From JAFDBW01 sp963825575 (GTDB taxonomy: Bacteria > Desulfobacterota > Desulfuromonadia > Desulfuromonadales > BM103): 64,000 bases of DNA. This document shows, one piece after another, positions 36,557-46,171 of the stretch (the stretch's first letter is position 1; the number at the start of each line of letters is the position of its first letter). Where the stretch lies: contig CAWGUB010000018.1 in NCBI GenBank assembly GCA_963825575.1, positions 186,001 to 250,000 on the forward strand. The letters are read 5' to 3'. A program made the position numbers and the translations under genes. The notes beneath the pieces were generated by a model. That model was not told the DNA's origin and did no database searches. It saw only the letters and a program-made list of their open reading frames with translations.

Positions 36557-38338
36557 CTATTCAATTGCCATGAAACGGCAGGCGTCGTAACAGGAAGTAC
36601 ACTCGGTGCACACCTCGCGGTCGATAACGGCCACCTGGCCCTTTTCCCACGTGATGCAGTCTACCGGGCAGACCTTCGGACAAATGCCGCACTTCTTGCA
36701 TTTCTCTTCGATAACCTTGAAATGCAGCAGTGGTTTGCAGCTGTGCGATGGGCACTCCTGCTCCTTGATATGCGTTTCGTACTCATGGCGGAAATAACGG
36801 ATCGTCGAGAGAACCGGGTTCGGAGCCGTCTGGCCCAGACCACAGAGTGAACTCTTCTTGATGTCGTAGGCCATGTCTTCCAGCAATTCGATGTCACCTT
36901 CCTGGCCTTTGCCCTGCGTGATCCGCTCGAGAATTTCGAGCATGATCTTCAGGCCGATCCGGCAGGGAATACATTTGCCGCATGATTCCACGCGGGTAAA
37001 GTTGAGGAAAAAGCGGGCGATATCGACCATGCAGGTCGTCTCGTCCATGACCACCAGGCCCCCGGAACCCATCATGGCTCCAGCCTTGATCAGGGAGTCG
37101 TAATCAACTTCGGCATCCAGAGCTTCTGCCGGCAGACAACCACCCGACGGGCCACCGGCCTGAACCGCCTTGAACTTGCGGTTATTCAGAATCCCGCCAC
37201 AGACGTCGTAGATGACTTCCTTCATGGTGGTTCCGGCAGGGACTTCGACCAGGCCGGTATGCTTGACCTTGCCGGTCAGGGCGAAGATCTTGGTGCCCTT
37301 GGTGCCTTCGGTGCCGATCGAACTGAACCAGTCGGCGCCGTTGTAGAAGATGTAGGAAACGTTGGCAAACGTCTCAACGTTGTTGATGTTGGTCGGCTTG
37401 CCCCAGAGGCCGCGCACTGCCGGGAATGGCGGACGGGGACGGGACATGCCGCGCTCACCTTCAATCGATGCCATCAGCGCAGTTTCTTCACCGCAGACGA
37501 AAGCGCCGGCACCGGCCTTGATTCGCATATCGAACTTGAAGCCGAGGCCCATGCAGTTGTCACCGAGAATGCCCTTTTCATGGCAGGTGTCGATCGCTTT
37601 CTGCAAACGCTTGATGGCCAGCGGGTATTCCGCGCGGCAGTAGACGTAACCGTAATCACAGCCGATTGCGTAGGCGGCGATCATCATCCCCTCGATCACT
37701 CCGTAGGGATCGCCTTCGAGAACCGAGCGGTCCATGAAAGCGCCTGGGTCGCCCTCGTCAGCATTGCAGATCAGGTATTTGTGATCGCCCGGTGTCGCTT
37801 TACAGAAGGACCACTTGACACCGGTCGGGAAACCACCGCCGCCCCGACCACGCAGACCGGACTTCTTGACTTCCTCGATGACTTCCTCGGGAGCCATGGT
37901 CACAGCCTTCTTGATGCCTGAGAACCCCTTGTGCGCCAGGAAATCGTCAAGGCTTTCCGCGTCGATGGTGCCGCAGCGAGAGAAGATGATGCGTTGCTGT
38001 TTTTCAAGGAACTGGTTGTAATATTTGCCGGCGACTTTCTTTTCCACAGCCTCGTTCTTGAGCATGTGCTCTTCAACGATCTGCGGCACCAGTTCAGCGG
38101 TCACAAAATCGTAGGTCACAGCTTCCTGACCGGGCAGTATGACGTCAACCAGAACGTCATTGGCACACAACCCGCGGCAACCGGTCTTCTTGATATCGCA
38201 GCGCTTGCCAATCTTGGCTTCAACACCTTGCTTCGCAAATTCTGACTCAAAGGCATCGATGACGCCCTGGGCTCCGGAGGCGAAGCCACCGGTTCCGGTA
38301 CAGACAAGTACTTGGATATTTTCAGCTGTTTCGGCCAT
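36557..38338 (-). CDS. nuoF: NADH-quinone oxidoreductase subunit F with HndC-like N- and C-terminal extensions
   Basis: The 593-residue protein is longer than classical NuoF (about 430). Residues 1-90 form a thioredoxin-like domain. The NADH/FMN core follows, with GRGGGGFPTG at 164-173, then an SLBB region and the N3 cluster motif SCGKCIPCRIG. The C-terminus adds two ferredoxin motifs, CKKCGICPKVCPVDC and CTECTSCYDAC. This layout is that of HndC/HydB-type diaphorase subunits. The N-terminal domain has C13, C47, C54 and C58, but Gly stands at position 18 where C-x4-C is expected, so its [2Fe-2S] cluster may be altered or lost. Position between nuoE and nuoG makes it the Complex I NADH-oxidising subunit. 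Confidence 0.95.
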   Translation of the reverse strand: MAETAENIQVLVCTGTGGFASGAQGVIDAFESEFAKQGVEAKIGKRCDIKKTGCRGLCANDVLVDVILPGQEAVTYDFVTAELVPQIVEEHMLKNEAVEKKVAGKYYNQFLEKQQRIIFSRCGTIDAESLDDFLAHKGFSGIKKAVTMAPEEVIEEVKKSGLRGRGGGGFPTGVKWSFCKATPGDHKYLICNADEGDPGAFMDRSVLEGDPYGVIEGMMIAAYAIGCDYGYVYCRAEYPLAIKRLQKAIDTCHEKGILGDNCMGLGFKFDMRIKAGAGAFVCGEETALMASIEGERGMSRPRPPFPAVRGLWGKPTNINNVETFANVSYIFYNGADWFSSIGTEGTKGTKIFALTGKVKHTGLVEVPAGTTMKEVIYDVCGGILNNRKFKAVQAGGPSGGCLPAEALDAEVDYDSLIKAGAMMGSGGLVVMDETTCMVDIARFFLNFTRVESCGKCIPCRIGLKIMLEILERITQGKGQEGDIELLEDMAYDIKKSSLCGLGQTAPNPVLSTIRYFRHEYETHIKEQECPSHSCKPLLHFKVIEEKCKKCGICPKVCPVDCITWEKGQVAVIDREVCTECTSCYDACRFMAIE

Positions 38339-38356
38339 AAAATCCTCGATCAGTTA

Positions 38357-38857
38357 TCAATCCATCTGCTGGTATTTTTTAATGACTTCGTCGGTTTTCT
38401 GGACGGTCAATGAACCGTAGGTCCCGTCGCCGACCATGATGACCGGCGCCATACCACAGGCACCGATGCAGGCTACGTATTCGGCGGTGAACTTGAGATC
38501 TTCCGTGGTTTCGGCATGGCCGACGCCCAGGCGTTCCTTGATCGTGTCGGCGATCCGGCCGGCGCCCTTGACGTGACAGGCGGTTCCCATACAGACGCGG
38601 ATGATGTATTTGCCACGCGGCTGCAGGTGGAACTGCGCATAAAAGGTCAGTACGCCATAAATCTGGCTTGCGTAGATGTTCAGACGTTCGGCGGTAAGAT
38701 GTACCGTCGGCTCGGGGATGTAGCCGTAAAACTCCTGAATCTCCTGCAGCGCCGGCATCAGGGCACCAGGGAAATCGACATACTTGTCGAGAATCTGGTT
38801 CGCTCCGGTCAGGTCGACGTCCTGCTCTTCTACTGTGGTTTCGACTGCTTCACTCAT
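38357..38857 (-). CDS. nuoE: NADH-quinone oxidoreductase subunit E
   Basis: The 166-residue thioredoxin-fold protein binds [2Fe-2S] cluster N1a through C-x4-C (CMGTAC) and C-x3-C (CIGAC). It partners NuoF in the NADH module. The gene ends 18 bases before the nuoF start. Confidence 0.97.
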   Translation of the reverse strand: MSEAVETTVEEQDVDLTGANQILDKYVDFPGALMPALQEIQEFYGYIPEPTVHLTAERLNIYASQIYGVLTFYAQFHLQPRGKYIIRVCMGTACHVKGAGRIADTIKERLGVGHAETTEDLKFTAEYVACIGACGMAPVIMVGDGTYGSLTVQKTDEVIKKYQQMD

Positions 38858-38884
38858 AAGCTGATTCCTTATCCTCGCGGCAGA

Positions 38885-40063
38885 TTAGCGGTCGATCTCG
38901 CCCAGAACGATATCGAGCGTTCCGATAACCGCGACAACGTCTGCGATCATCGAACCTTCGACCATCTTGGGCAAGGCCTGGAGGTTAATGAATGAGGCCG
39001 GACGGATCTTCATGCGATACGGCCGGGGCGATCCGTCGGAAACCAGATAAAAGCCGACTTCGCCTTTGGGGTTCTCGACACCGACATAAACTTCACCAGC
39101 GTCGGGCTTGAAGCCCTCACTGATAATCTTGAAGTGATGGATCAGGCCTTCGATGGAGTTGACGGTATCCTGCTTGGACGGCAGGACAACTTTCGGTACG
39201 TCAGCCAGGATCGGGCCGGGCTTGAGCTTGTCCAGCGCCTGGTGGATCAGCTTGCACGACTCGCGCATTTCCTTGAGCCGGCAGTGATAGCGGGCCCAGG
39301 TATCGCAACCGTCATCGACAATCACATCGAAATCATAGTCTTCATAACCTGAGTAAGGCTGGTCGCGACGCAGGTCCCAGTCAACGCCCGAGGCGCGCAG
39401 GCAGGGGCCGGTAACTCCCAGGTCGATGGCATCTTCAGCGCTGAGCATGCCAACGCCCATGATACGCTTCTGCCAGATCTTGTTGCCGGTCAGCAGCCCT
39501 TCATAGGAATCGATATATCCAGGCATGGTGTTGACAAAATCGCGAATCTCCTTATCCAGACCGGCGGGGAGATCTGCCGAAAGGCCACCAACACGGAAAT
39601 AGTTGGAGGTCATACGAGCACCGGAAATCTTCTCGTAGATGTCCATGATGTGCTCACGCTCGCGGAAGCAGTAGATGAACACGGTCATGGCGCCGATATC
39701 GAGAGCGTGACACGCCAGCCACACCAGGTGGCTCTTGAGTCGTGTCAACTCGGCGAGCAGAACACGCACCACCTGGGCACGCTCGGGAATCTGATCGGTG
39801 ATCCCAAGCAGCTTCTCCACGGCCAGCACGTAGCCGAGATTGTTGTGCATGGGGGCCAGATAGTCGAGCCGATCAGTCAACGGCAGGATCTGGTGGTAGG
39901 TCCTGTGTTCGGAAAGCTTCTCAATACCACGGTGCAAATAACCGATATGAGGGGTCGCCTTGCGAACAATTTCGCCGTCCAGCTCCAGAACCAGCCGCAA
40001 CACCCCGTGCGTCGAAGGATGCTGGGGGCCCATGTTGATGGTCATGGTTTCAAAATTCGCCAT
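38885..40063 (-). CDS. nuoD: NADH-quinone oxidoreductase subunit D
   Basis: The 392-residue 49-kDa-type subunit lines the quinone pocket with NuoB. It begins ETMTINMGPQHPSTHGVLRL (20 residues) and has GYLHRGIEK, RGEVGFYLVSDG-like GEVGFYLVSDGS and the C-terminal GTLDIVLGEIDR. NuoC and NuoD are separate genes here, not fused as in E. coli. Confidence 0.97.
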   Translation of the reverse strand: MANFETMTINMGPQHPSTHGVLRLVLELDGEIVRKATPHIGYLHRGIEKLSEHRTYHQILPLTDRLDYLAPMHNNLGYVLAVEKLLGITDQIPERAQVVRVLLAELTRLKSHLVWLACHALDIGAMTVFIYCFREREHIMDIYEKISGARMTSNYFRVGGLSADLPAGLDKEIRDFVNTMPGYIDSYEGLLTGNKIWQKRIMGVGMLSAEDAIDLGVTGPCLRASGVDWDLRRDQPYSGYEDYDFDVIVDDGCDTWARYHCRLKEMRESCKLIHQALDKLKPGPILADVPKVVLPSKQDTVNSIEGLIHHFKIISEGFKPDAGEVYVGVENPKGEVGFYLVSDGSPRPYRMKIRPASFINLQALPKMVEGSMIADVVAVIGTLDIVLGEIDR

Positions 40064-40118
40064 ATTTCTGCCTCGTCTATATTCAGGAGATACTTGAATT
40101 TGTAAAAATAAGGGCTCT

Positions 40119-40598
40119 TTATTCCAGCCGATCCTGGTAGGGCTCGCGGTCGGGGCCCTGCACCGGATAATCCTTGCGCAGCGGGTGACCGACCCAGTCG
40201 TCGGGCATCAGGATGCGACGCGGGTCAGGATGGTTGTTGAAGGTAATCCCCATCAGGTCCCAGGTCTCGCGCTCCTGCCAGTTCGCCGTCGACCAGACAC
40301 CGCTCACGGTATCAATCCGGGCGTCATTCTCTTCAACCGGGGCCTTGATACGCAAACGGGTGTGTGTGCCAATGTTATAGAGGTGATAAACCACCATGAA
40401 GCGAGGGGCCTGCCCCATGTAATCGACACCACAGAGATCGGTCAGGAAGTTAAAACCAAGCTCTTCCTTCAGGAAAGCGCAAACAGCGACAATATCCTCT
40501 TTCTTGACAACCACGGTGGTTTCACCACGAAATTCGATGGTTTCGAGTACCGTATCGCCGAACTTGTCCTTCAGTTTGTCAGCAGCCTGTACACTCAT
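40119..40598 (-). CDS. nuoC: NADH-quinone oxidoreductase subunit C
   Basis: The 159-residue 30-kDa-type subunit ends with ERETWDLMGITFNNHPDPRR (20 residues) and ILMPDDWVGHPLRKDYP, the family signature that packs against NuoD. Confidence 0.97.
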   Translation of the reverse strand: MSVQAADKLKDKFGDTVLETIEFRGETTVVVKKEDIVAVCAFLKEELGFNFLTDLCGVDYMGQAPRFMVVYHLYNIGTHTRLRIKAPVEENDARIDTVSGVWSTANWQERETWDLMGITFNNHPDPRRILMPDDWVGHPLRKDYPVQGPDREPYQDRLE

Positions 40599-40641
40599 AA
40601 GGTTGTATCCTGTCTATCTGGGTTAAAGTTGTTGATCGCAA

Positions 40642-41148
40642 TCAACCGTTGATCCGCTCACCAACGCCGATACTGGCGCCGAAGGAATTCTTCTCCTTCA
40701 TGATCTTTTCCTGCAGCTTCATCAGGCCGTAGAGCAGGCCTTCCGGGCGGGGCGGGCAACCGGGGATGTAAACGTCGACCGGCAGCGACTCGTCGATCCC
40801 CTGGACCGTGCTGTAAGTGTCGAAGATCCCCCCCGAGCACGCACAGGCGCCCATGGCGATTACGTAACGCGGTTCCGGCATCTGCTCGTAAACCGTTTCG
40901 ATAACCGGCAGCATCTTCTTGGTTACGGTTCCGGCGATAACGATAAGGTCGGCCTGTCGCGGTGACGCGCGGAAAAGTACACCAAAGCGGTCCAGGTCAA
41001 AACGGGCGGCACCGGTCGCCATCATCTCAATAGCGCAGCAGGCGAGACCGAAAGTCAGCGGCCAGAGAGATTTAGAGCGAGACCAGTTGACGACCTTGTC
41101 AAGCGACGTGGTAATAATGTTATTACCCAGAGTTTCCTCTACTCCCAT
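40642..41148 (-). CDS. nuoB: NADH-quinone oxidoreductase subunit B
   Basis: The start at ATG 41148 (MGVEETLGNN) overlaps the end of nuoA by about 10 bases. The 168-residue subunit holds cluster N2: tandem Cys in FGLACCAIEMM, GACACSGG and IPGCPPRPE. N2 is the final donor to quinone. Confidence 0.97.
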   Translation of the reverse strand: MGVEETLGNNIITTSLDKVVNWSRSKSLWPLTFGLACCAIEMMATGAARFDLDRFGVLFRASPRQADLIVIAGTVTKKMLPVIETVYEQMPEPRYVIAMGACACSGGIFDTYSTVQGIDESLPVDVYIPGCPPRPEGLLYGLMKLQEKIMKEKNSFGASIGVGERING

Positions 41149-41495
41149 TCCAGAGCTCCTTTTTTCCAAACGTATGCGTAACCAACGAGAAGAATCAGAA
41201 TAAAGACCCCCATCTCAACAAAGCCGAACAGGCCGAGACGCTTGAACATGACGGCCCAGGGGTACATGAATACCACCTCGATATCGAAAACGATGAAGAG
41301 CATGGCGATGATGTAGAACTTGATGGAGAACCGCTCACGGGCCGAACCGACGGGCGGCATGCCGCACTCGTATGGAGCCAATTTAACCGCTGACGGTTTT
41401 TTTTCGCCGACCAGCCGGGACAGAATGGCCGCTCCGAACGAAAAACATAATGCGATAATGATCAGGGTGAGAATCGGTAGATATCTATCCAGCAT
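41139..41495 (-). CDS. nuoA: NADH-quinone oxidoreductase subunit A
   Basis: The start at ATG 41495 (MLDRYLPILT) gives 118 residues and three helices. The conserved loop KLAPYECGMPPVGSARERFS (20 residues) and FDIEVVFMYPWAV are present. First gene of the nuo operon, preceded by a predicted promoter with a leader of about 70 nt. Confidence 0.96.
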   Translation of the reverse strand: MLDRYLPILTLIIIALCFSFGAAILSRLVGEKKPSAVKLAPYECGMPPVGSARERFSIKFYIIAMLFIVFDIEVVFMYPWAVMFKRLGLFGFVEMGVFILILLVGYAYVWKKGALEWE

Positions 41496-41572
41496 TGATA
41501 GGGTCCTCCTGCCAGGTGAGTGCAAAATTTCAATGGCCGCAACTATAGCGAAACGGCATTTTGGCCGACTGC

Positions 41573-41601
41573 AAGTTAGGATAAATACGGGGCTTTGTCA
41601 A
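41573..41601 (-). promoter_or_regulatory. Predicted nuo operon promoter
   Basis: On the minus strand TTGACA (41601-41596), a 17-bp spacer and TAACTT (41578-41573). A direct repeat ACAGTAT-ACAGTAT (41611-41624) lies just upstream of the -35 box and could be a binding site. Confidence 0.6.
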
Positions 41602-41782
41602 GCGAAAAATACAGTATACAGTATGCAATCCGAATGCTTGCAAACGCCCATCTTTCGGTACTTTATGATTATTTTAGTCAGGAACTTAAAAAGATAAAAA
41701 AGCTTTGGCAATTAGCTGTCTTAGAGTAGATTAATCCCTTGTTCAGGCAGGCAGGATAAAGGATTAAGAGAGGTGGGGTTAT

Positions 41783-42376
41783 TTAGTCGCGACGTGCGTC
41801 AAACTTGTTCATTGCAGCCAACAAAAGGCCCATGGCGATAAAAGCGCCCGGGGGCAGGATCATCAACAACAGGGGCTGGTAACTCGGCCCGAAGACAGAA
41901 TAACCGAGCAGGGAGCCCGAACCGAAGAGTTCACGGACCGAACCGAGGACAAAAAGCGCGAGTGTGAAACCGAGCCCCATACCCACCCCGTCGACAACCG
42001 CTGGGGCCAGTCGGTTCTTCGATGCAAACGCTTCGGCGCGACCGAGGATCAGGCAGTTCACGACAATCAGCGGAATGAAAATCCCCAGCGCCTTGTACAG
42101 ATCATAGAAGTAGGCTTCCATGCACAACTGTACAACGGTGACAAAAGAGGCGATGACCACGATAAAGGACGGAATCCGCACTTTTGCCGGGATTAGCTTG
42201 CGCAGAGACGACACAACGATGTTCGAACACACCAGAACGAATGTCGTAGCCAGCCCCATACCAAGACCGTTTTCGGCACTGGTGGTGACCGCCAGCGCCG
42301 GACAGAGGCCAAGCAGCAGACGGAACACGGCATTGTGCTGCCAGAAGCCTTTACGAAATTCCTGGCCGAGGGTCAT
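41783..42376 (-). CDS. rnfE: Rnf electron transport complex subunit E
   Basis: The 197-residue, six-helix membrane protein is homologous to RnfA and NqrD/E. It has GLCPALAVTTSAENGLGMG and the mirrored GVGMGLGFTLALFVLGSVRE (20 residues). It helps hold the intramembrane Fe-S site and the ion path. Last gene of rnfABCDGE; its ATG overlaps the rnfG stop by 4 bases. Confidence 0.95.
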   Translation of the reverse strand: MTLGQEFRKGFWQHNAVFRLLLGLCPALAVTTSAENGLGMGLATTFVLVCSNIVVSSLRKLIPAKVRIPSFIVVIASFVTVVQLCMEAYFYDLYKALGIFIPLIVVNCLILGRAEAFASKNRLAPAVVDGVGMGLGFTLALFVLGSVRELFGSGSLLGYSVFGPSYQPLLLMILPPGAFIAMGLLLAAMNKFDARRD

Positions 42377-42981
42377 GGCTTGCCTCCCTGGTTTTCAGCA
42401 AGGGCTTCGTCCCGATGATCACGATAGAACTCCAACCCCTTGCGCACGGCACCGACCACAGCCCGGGGTGAGATGGTCGCACCGGTGATCTGATCAAACT
42501 CACCACCATCCTTCTTGACCCGCCAATCAGCGTTCCCGAGGTTTTTGCCGGCGAAAATTGCCTTGAATGCCGGCAAGGCAATCTTGTCGCCCAGGCCGGG
42601 GGTTTCAGTATGGCTGAGGATCTCAATCCCGGCAATCGTGCCGTCCGGATCAATGCCGACCATAACTTCAATATTGCCGCTGTAACCATCGGGCGCTACG
42701 ACTTTGAATGCGATCCCGCTCAGCGTACCGTCCTGCCTGCCACGGTAAAAAGTCCGCAGCACATCCCGACCGCGCTTGTCCTTGCCCGTGACGAGTTGCT
42801 GCGTGTCCTCGTCAGGCGAATTATTCGATTGCGGCAGGACCGCCTGCAGGGCACGCAAGGTTTCCAGACGACGCTGCTCGGCAATCGGTTCACGGGTCAC
42901 TGCCTCGACCAGGGAAAGGATCAGGCCGGCGCCGGCAGTAATCAGCGTCAGGACCAGGATCAGACGTGGCATGCTGTTCAT
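42373..42981 (-). CDS. rnfG: Rnf electron transport complex subunit G (flavoprotein)
   Basis: The 202-residue protein has one N-terminal helix (about 6-26) and an FMN-binding domain. Covalent FMN attachment is expected at Thr169 in the ITGATIS motif. It lies on the outer face of the membrane. It overlaps rnfD and rnfE by 4 bases at each end, indicating tight translational coupling. Confidence 0.95.
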   Translation of the reverse strand: MNSMPRLILVLTLITAGAGLILSLVEAVTREPIAEQRRLETLRALQAVLPQSNNSPDEDTQQLVTGKDKRGRDVLRTFYRGRQDGTLSGIAFKVVAPDGYSGNIEVMVGIDPDGTIAGIEILSHTETPGLGDKIALPAFKAIFAGKNLGNADWRVKKDGGEFDQITGATISPRAVVGAVRKGLEFYRDHRDEALAENQGGKP

Positions 42982-43973
42982 ACCCTGCCCCCTTGACGTA
43001 AGGAGCCGAAGGTTCTCGGTTTCGTGTAACGGTCAATCAGAGGCGTCGCAGCATTCATTAGAAGAATCGCAAACGAAACTCCTTCAGGATATCCGCCGAA
43101 CAAACGAATCAGGACGGTCAACACACCGCAGCCCATGCCAAAGAATAGCATGCCCCGAGTCGACACCGGCGTGGTCACCATGTCAGTGGCCATGTAGAAA
43201 GCCCCCAGGACCAGTCCGCCGGTCACCAGGTGAAAAACCGGGCTGGGGTACCTGGCGGGATTGATCAGCCAGAACACGCCGGAAAGCAGGACCACCGTGC
43301 CGACGTAGGTCGCCGGGATATGCCAGGTCAGAATTCGACGATAAAGGAGATAGGCCGCACCGAGCAACAGAGCCAGAGCTGATACTTCACCGATACAGCC
43401 GGGCATATTCCCCAGGAAATAACCGGCCATGCTGCCCTGCATTGCGGCGGGCATTTCGCCGGTGAGCATGACGGCATTTTTCCATTCACCCAGAGGGGTT
43501 GCCGTTGTCACCAGGTCAAGTCCGGAACCCAGTGGCGCCGGTGCAGACCAGGTGGTCATCTGTACCGGAAAGGAGATCAGCAGCACGACCCGGGCAACCA
43601 GGGCAGGATTGAAAGGATTGGAGCCAAGGCCTCCGTAGACCTGCTTGCCAACGGCAATCGCGATCACCGCACCCAGCAACGTCAACCACCACGGGCTGGT
43701 CGGCGGTAGGTTGAGGGCCAGAAGCACTCCTGTAATAGCAGCGCTGCCATCAGCAATCGTCACCGGCTGTCTCATCAGGCGTTGGCAGACAACTTCTGTC
43801 GCCAGACAGCCAAGAGTTGCAATCAGTAGAACGCTCAGAGCGGACGGGCCAAAGAAGTAGATCGCAACAATACAGGCTGGCATCAGACTATACAGCACAG
43901 CACGCATGACACTGGAGGTAGTCTCCCCGGCATGAACGTGAGGCGATGATGACAGATAAAATTGCTGGCTCAT
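42978..43973 (-). CDS. rnfD: Rnf electron transport complex subunit D
   Basis: The 331-residue membrane subunit (NqrB homologue) has GGLGSNPFNPALVARV and the flavin attachment motif TTATPLG (Thr159). About nine helices. With RnfG it carries covalently bound FMN and takes part in ion pumping. Confidence 0.95.
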   Translation of the reverse strand: MSQQFYLSSSPHVHAGETTSSVMRAVLYSLMPACIVAIYFFGPSALSVLLIATLGCLATEVVCQRLMRQPVTIADGSAAITGVLLALNLPPTSPWWLTLLGAVIAIAVGKQVYGGLGSNPFNPALVARVVLLISFPVQMTTWSAPAPLGSGLDLVTTATPLGEWKNAVMLTGEMPAAMQGSMAGYFLGNMPGCIGEVSALALLLGAAYLLYRRILTWHIPATYVGTVVLLSGVFWLINPARYPSPVFHLVTGGLVLGAFYMATDMVTTPVSTRGMLFFGMGCGVLTVLIRLFGGYPEGVSFAILLMNAATPLIDRYTKPRTFGSLRQGGRV

Positions 43974-45301
43974 TATAACAGTGCTTTTCTCTTCTTGGCG
44001 AGCACGGCAGCTTTGCCGTGCCGGATCGCCTGCACCAGCGGAATGCTTGCCGGACAGACATAACCGCAGCTACCGCATTCGATACAATCCATGACGCAAT
44101 ACTCTTCAGTTTCTACAACCAGGTCTCGCCGCGCATAAGCGGCAATTGTGGTTGGCAGTAAATTCATTGGACAAGCCTGCACACAGCGCGCACACCTAAT
44201 ACACGGCCCTTCAGGGCTTTTCGCAACATCTTCTTCACGCAACAATAACAACCCTGAGGTGCCGCGAACAACCGGGACATCAAACCCTACCTGGGTAAAT
44301 CCCATCATCGGGCCACCGAGGATAATTTTGCTCGTTTCTTCAACCAAACCGCCACAAACCTCCACCAGGTGCGAAAGAGGCATGCCGATGCGGACACGTA
44401 AGTTCTTAGGTTCCTTGATCGCCGGACCGGTTACCGTGCAGACCCGTTCAATCAGTGGCCGACCCAACATGACGGCATCGGTCACAGCGGCTGCGGTCGA
44501 AACATTATGCACTGCAACACCGACATCCATAGGCAAGCCTCCCGAAGGGACTTCTCTGCCGGTGACTGCGGCTATCAATTGTTTCTCTGCACCTTGCGGG
44601 TACTTGACCTCCAACGGCAGGATCTCAATCGGAGCATCGGCAGATTGTTTCTTCAGTAGGGCAATGGCATCCGGTTTGTTGGCCTCAATGCCGATCACCA
44701 CGCGCTCCGCACCGTACACATACTGAAGCAGTGCAACGCCTTGCAACACCCGCTCCGACTCCTCGAGCATCATGCGGTGGTCAGCGGTCAGGTAAGGCTC
44801 ACACTCGACCCCGTTGAAGATCAGGGTGCGGATTGGTTTTTCAGGTGGCGGCAACATCTTGACATGAGCAGGAAAAGCCGCGCCTCCCATACCGACCACA
44901 CCAGCCTGACGAACCTTCTCAATCACCTCTTCGGACGTAAGCGACCCAGGGTCGGTAAACTGCAAATTGCACAACCAGCTGTCTTCACCGTCGGGCTTTA
45001 TGACGACGGCAGGCATAGACCTTCCGAAAGGATGAGGACGATTCTCGATCGCAACGACTTCACCGGACGTCGATGCATGTACGGGGACCGAGACGAAACC
45101 TTTGGCAGAGCCGACTTCCTGCCCTTTGGCCACATGCTGACCAAGCTCCACGCAGGCAACTGACGGAGCGCCAATATGCTGCGACAAAGGCACAACCAGT
45201 TCGTCCGGCAACGGGCAATCCTCGATGGCCTTATGCGACGTCCATTGTTTGTTGTCCGGGGGGTGAATCCCGCCTTTGAAGGTTCTCAGCTTCATTACCA
45301 A
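43973..45301 (-). CDS. rnfC: Rnf electron transport complex subunit C
   Basis: The 442-residue peripheral subunit resembles NuoF in its nucleotide/FMN-binding core (GMGGAAFPAHVK, about 148-159). It ends in two ferredoxin motifs, CIRCARCVQACPMNL and CIECGSCGYVCPAS. It exchanges electrons with NAD. The N-terminal GGIHPPDNK is typical. It joins rnfD with a 1-base overlap. Confidence 0.96.
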   Translation of the reverse strand: MVMKLRTFKGGIHPPDNKQWTSHKAIEDCPLPDELVVPLSQHIGAPSVACVELGQHVAKGQEVGSAKGFVSVPVHASTSGEVVAIENRPHPFGRSMPAVVIKPDGEDSWLCNLQFTDPGSLTSEEVIEKVRQAGVVGMGGAAFPAHVKMLPPPEKPIRTLIFNGVECEPYLTADHRMMLEESERVLQGVALLQYVYGAERVVIGIEANKPDAIALLKKQSADAPIEILPLEVKYPQGAEKQLIAAVTGREVPSGGLPMDVGVAVHNVSTAAAVTDAVMLGRPLIERVCTVTGPAIKEPKNLRVRIGMPLSHLVEVCGGLVEETSKIILGGPMMGFTQVGFDVPVVRGTSGLLLLREEDVAKSPEGPCIRCARCVQACPMNLLPTTIAAYARRDLVVETEEYCVMDCIECGSCGYVCPASIPLVQAIRHGKAAVLAKKRKALL

Positions 45302-45324
45302 CCGCTACCTAATCAGCCGCCACA

Positions 45325-46167
45325 TCAGGCCGCATCCGAATTATCATTATTGAGAGGCAAAAAGGTACTGCCCTCCGGGTAACCCTCGTTAAAATCGCGA
45401 ATACACTTGGTCGGGCACTTGGCAATCGCCTCAAACGCTTCCGCATCCTGTTCATAAACAACGGTCGCCAGAAAGTCTTCTACCTTGTATGCGTCAGGGA
45501 CAGTCTTGTGGCAGATGTGGCAACCGATGCAACCGATCTGGCAATACTTGCGCACGGCCGCACCCTTATCATGGCTGTTGCACATCACGTGGATACTCGA
45601 TTCGTAAGGGGTCATGCGAATCACATCACGAGGACAGACAGCAACACACTTTCGGCAGCCAGTGCATTTTTCTCGGCTGATCACGGCCAAACCATCCGCA
45701 GTCATTTCAATTGCATCAAAGGGGCAGGCCCGTTGACAAGAGGCTAGGCCGAGGCACCCTCCCGGGCAGGCCTTTGGTCCGCCGGCGATCCGTTGCGCCG
45801 CATTGCAGTCTTCCAACCCCAGGTAACGAAACCTGAGCTGTGCTTTTCTGTTATCGCCCTGACACAGGACGACCGCTGTTTGCCGGGCCACAGCGATTGC
45901 CTCGACACCCAGGATTCGGGCCAGTTTTGTCACCAGCTCCGCACCTCCCGGGGGACACAGGTTGGGGTCAGCTTTTCCAGCAATCAGGGCTTTGGCATAT
46001 CCAGCGCAACCGGGAAACCCGCAGGCACCGCAGTTGACTCCGGGCAAAACTTCCATTGCAGCCAGCTCGCGCGGATCAACCTCAACAGCGAATTTCTTTG
46101 CTGCGATGCCGAGCGCGATAGCGGCGATCATACCGATGCATCCGAGACTCAATATAGCTGCAAGCAT
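45325..46167 (-). CDS. rnfB: Rnf electron transport complex subunit B
   Basis: The start at ATG 46167 (MLAAILSLG) lies 4 bases after the rnfA stop. The 280-residue protein has one N-terminal helix and an Fe-S domain CGACGFPGC...CPPGG. Several more ferredoxin-type sites follow: CPGGCLGLASCQRACP, CTGCRKCVAVCP and CQIGCIGCHIC. The large number of Cys motifs marks the ferredoxin-interacting RnfB of anaerobes. Confidence 0.95.
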   Translation of the reverse strand: MLAAILSLGCIGMIAAIALGIAAKKFAVEVDPRELAAMEVLPGVNCGACGFPGCAGYAKALIAGKADPNLCPPGGAELVTKLARILGVEAIAVARQTAVVLCQGDNRKAQLRFRYLGLEDCNAAQRIAGGPKACPGGCLGLASCQRACPFDAIEMTADGLAVISREKCTGCRKCVAVCPRDVIRMTPYESSIHVMCNSHDKGAAVRKYCQIGCIGCHICHKTVPDAYKVEDFLATVVYEQDAEAFEAIAKCPTKCIRDFNEGYPEGSTFLPLNNDNSDAA

Positions 46168-46171
46168 CTCA

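Noticed and set aside
34011..36590. 859-residue plus-strand open frame
   Set aside because: It is antisense to nuoG, which has clear Fe-S motifs; the long frame comes from GC-rich codon bias.
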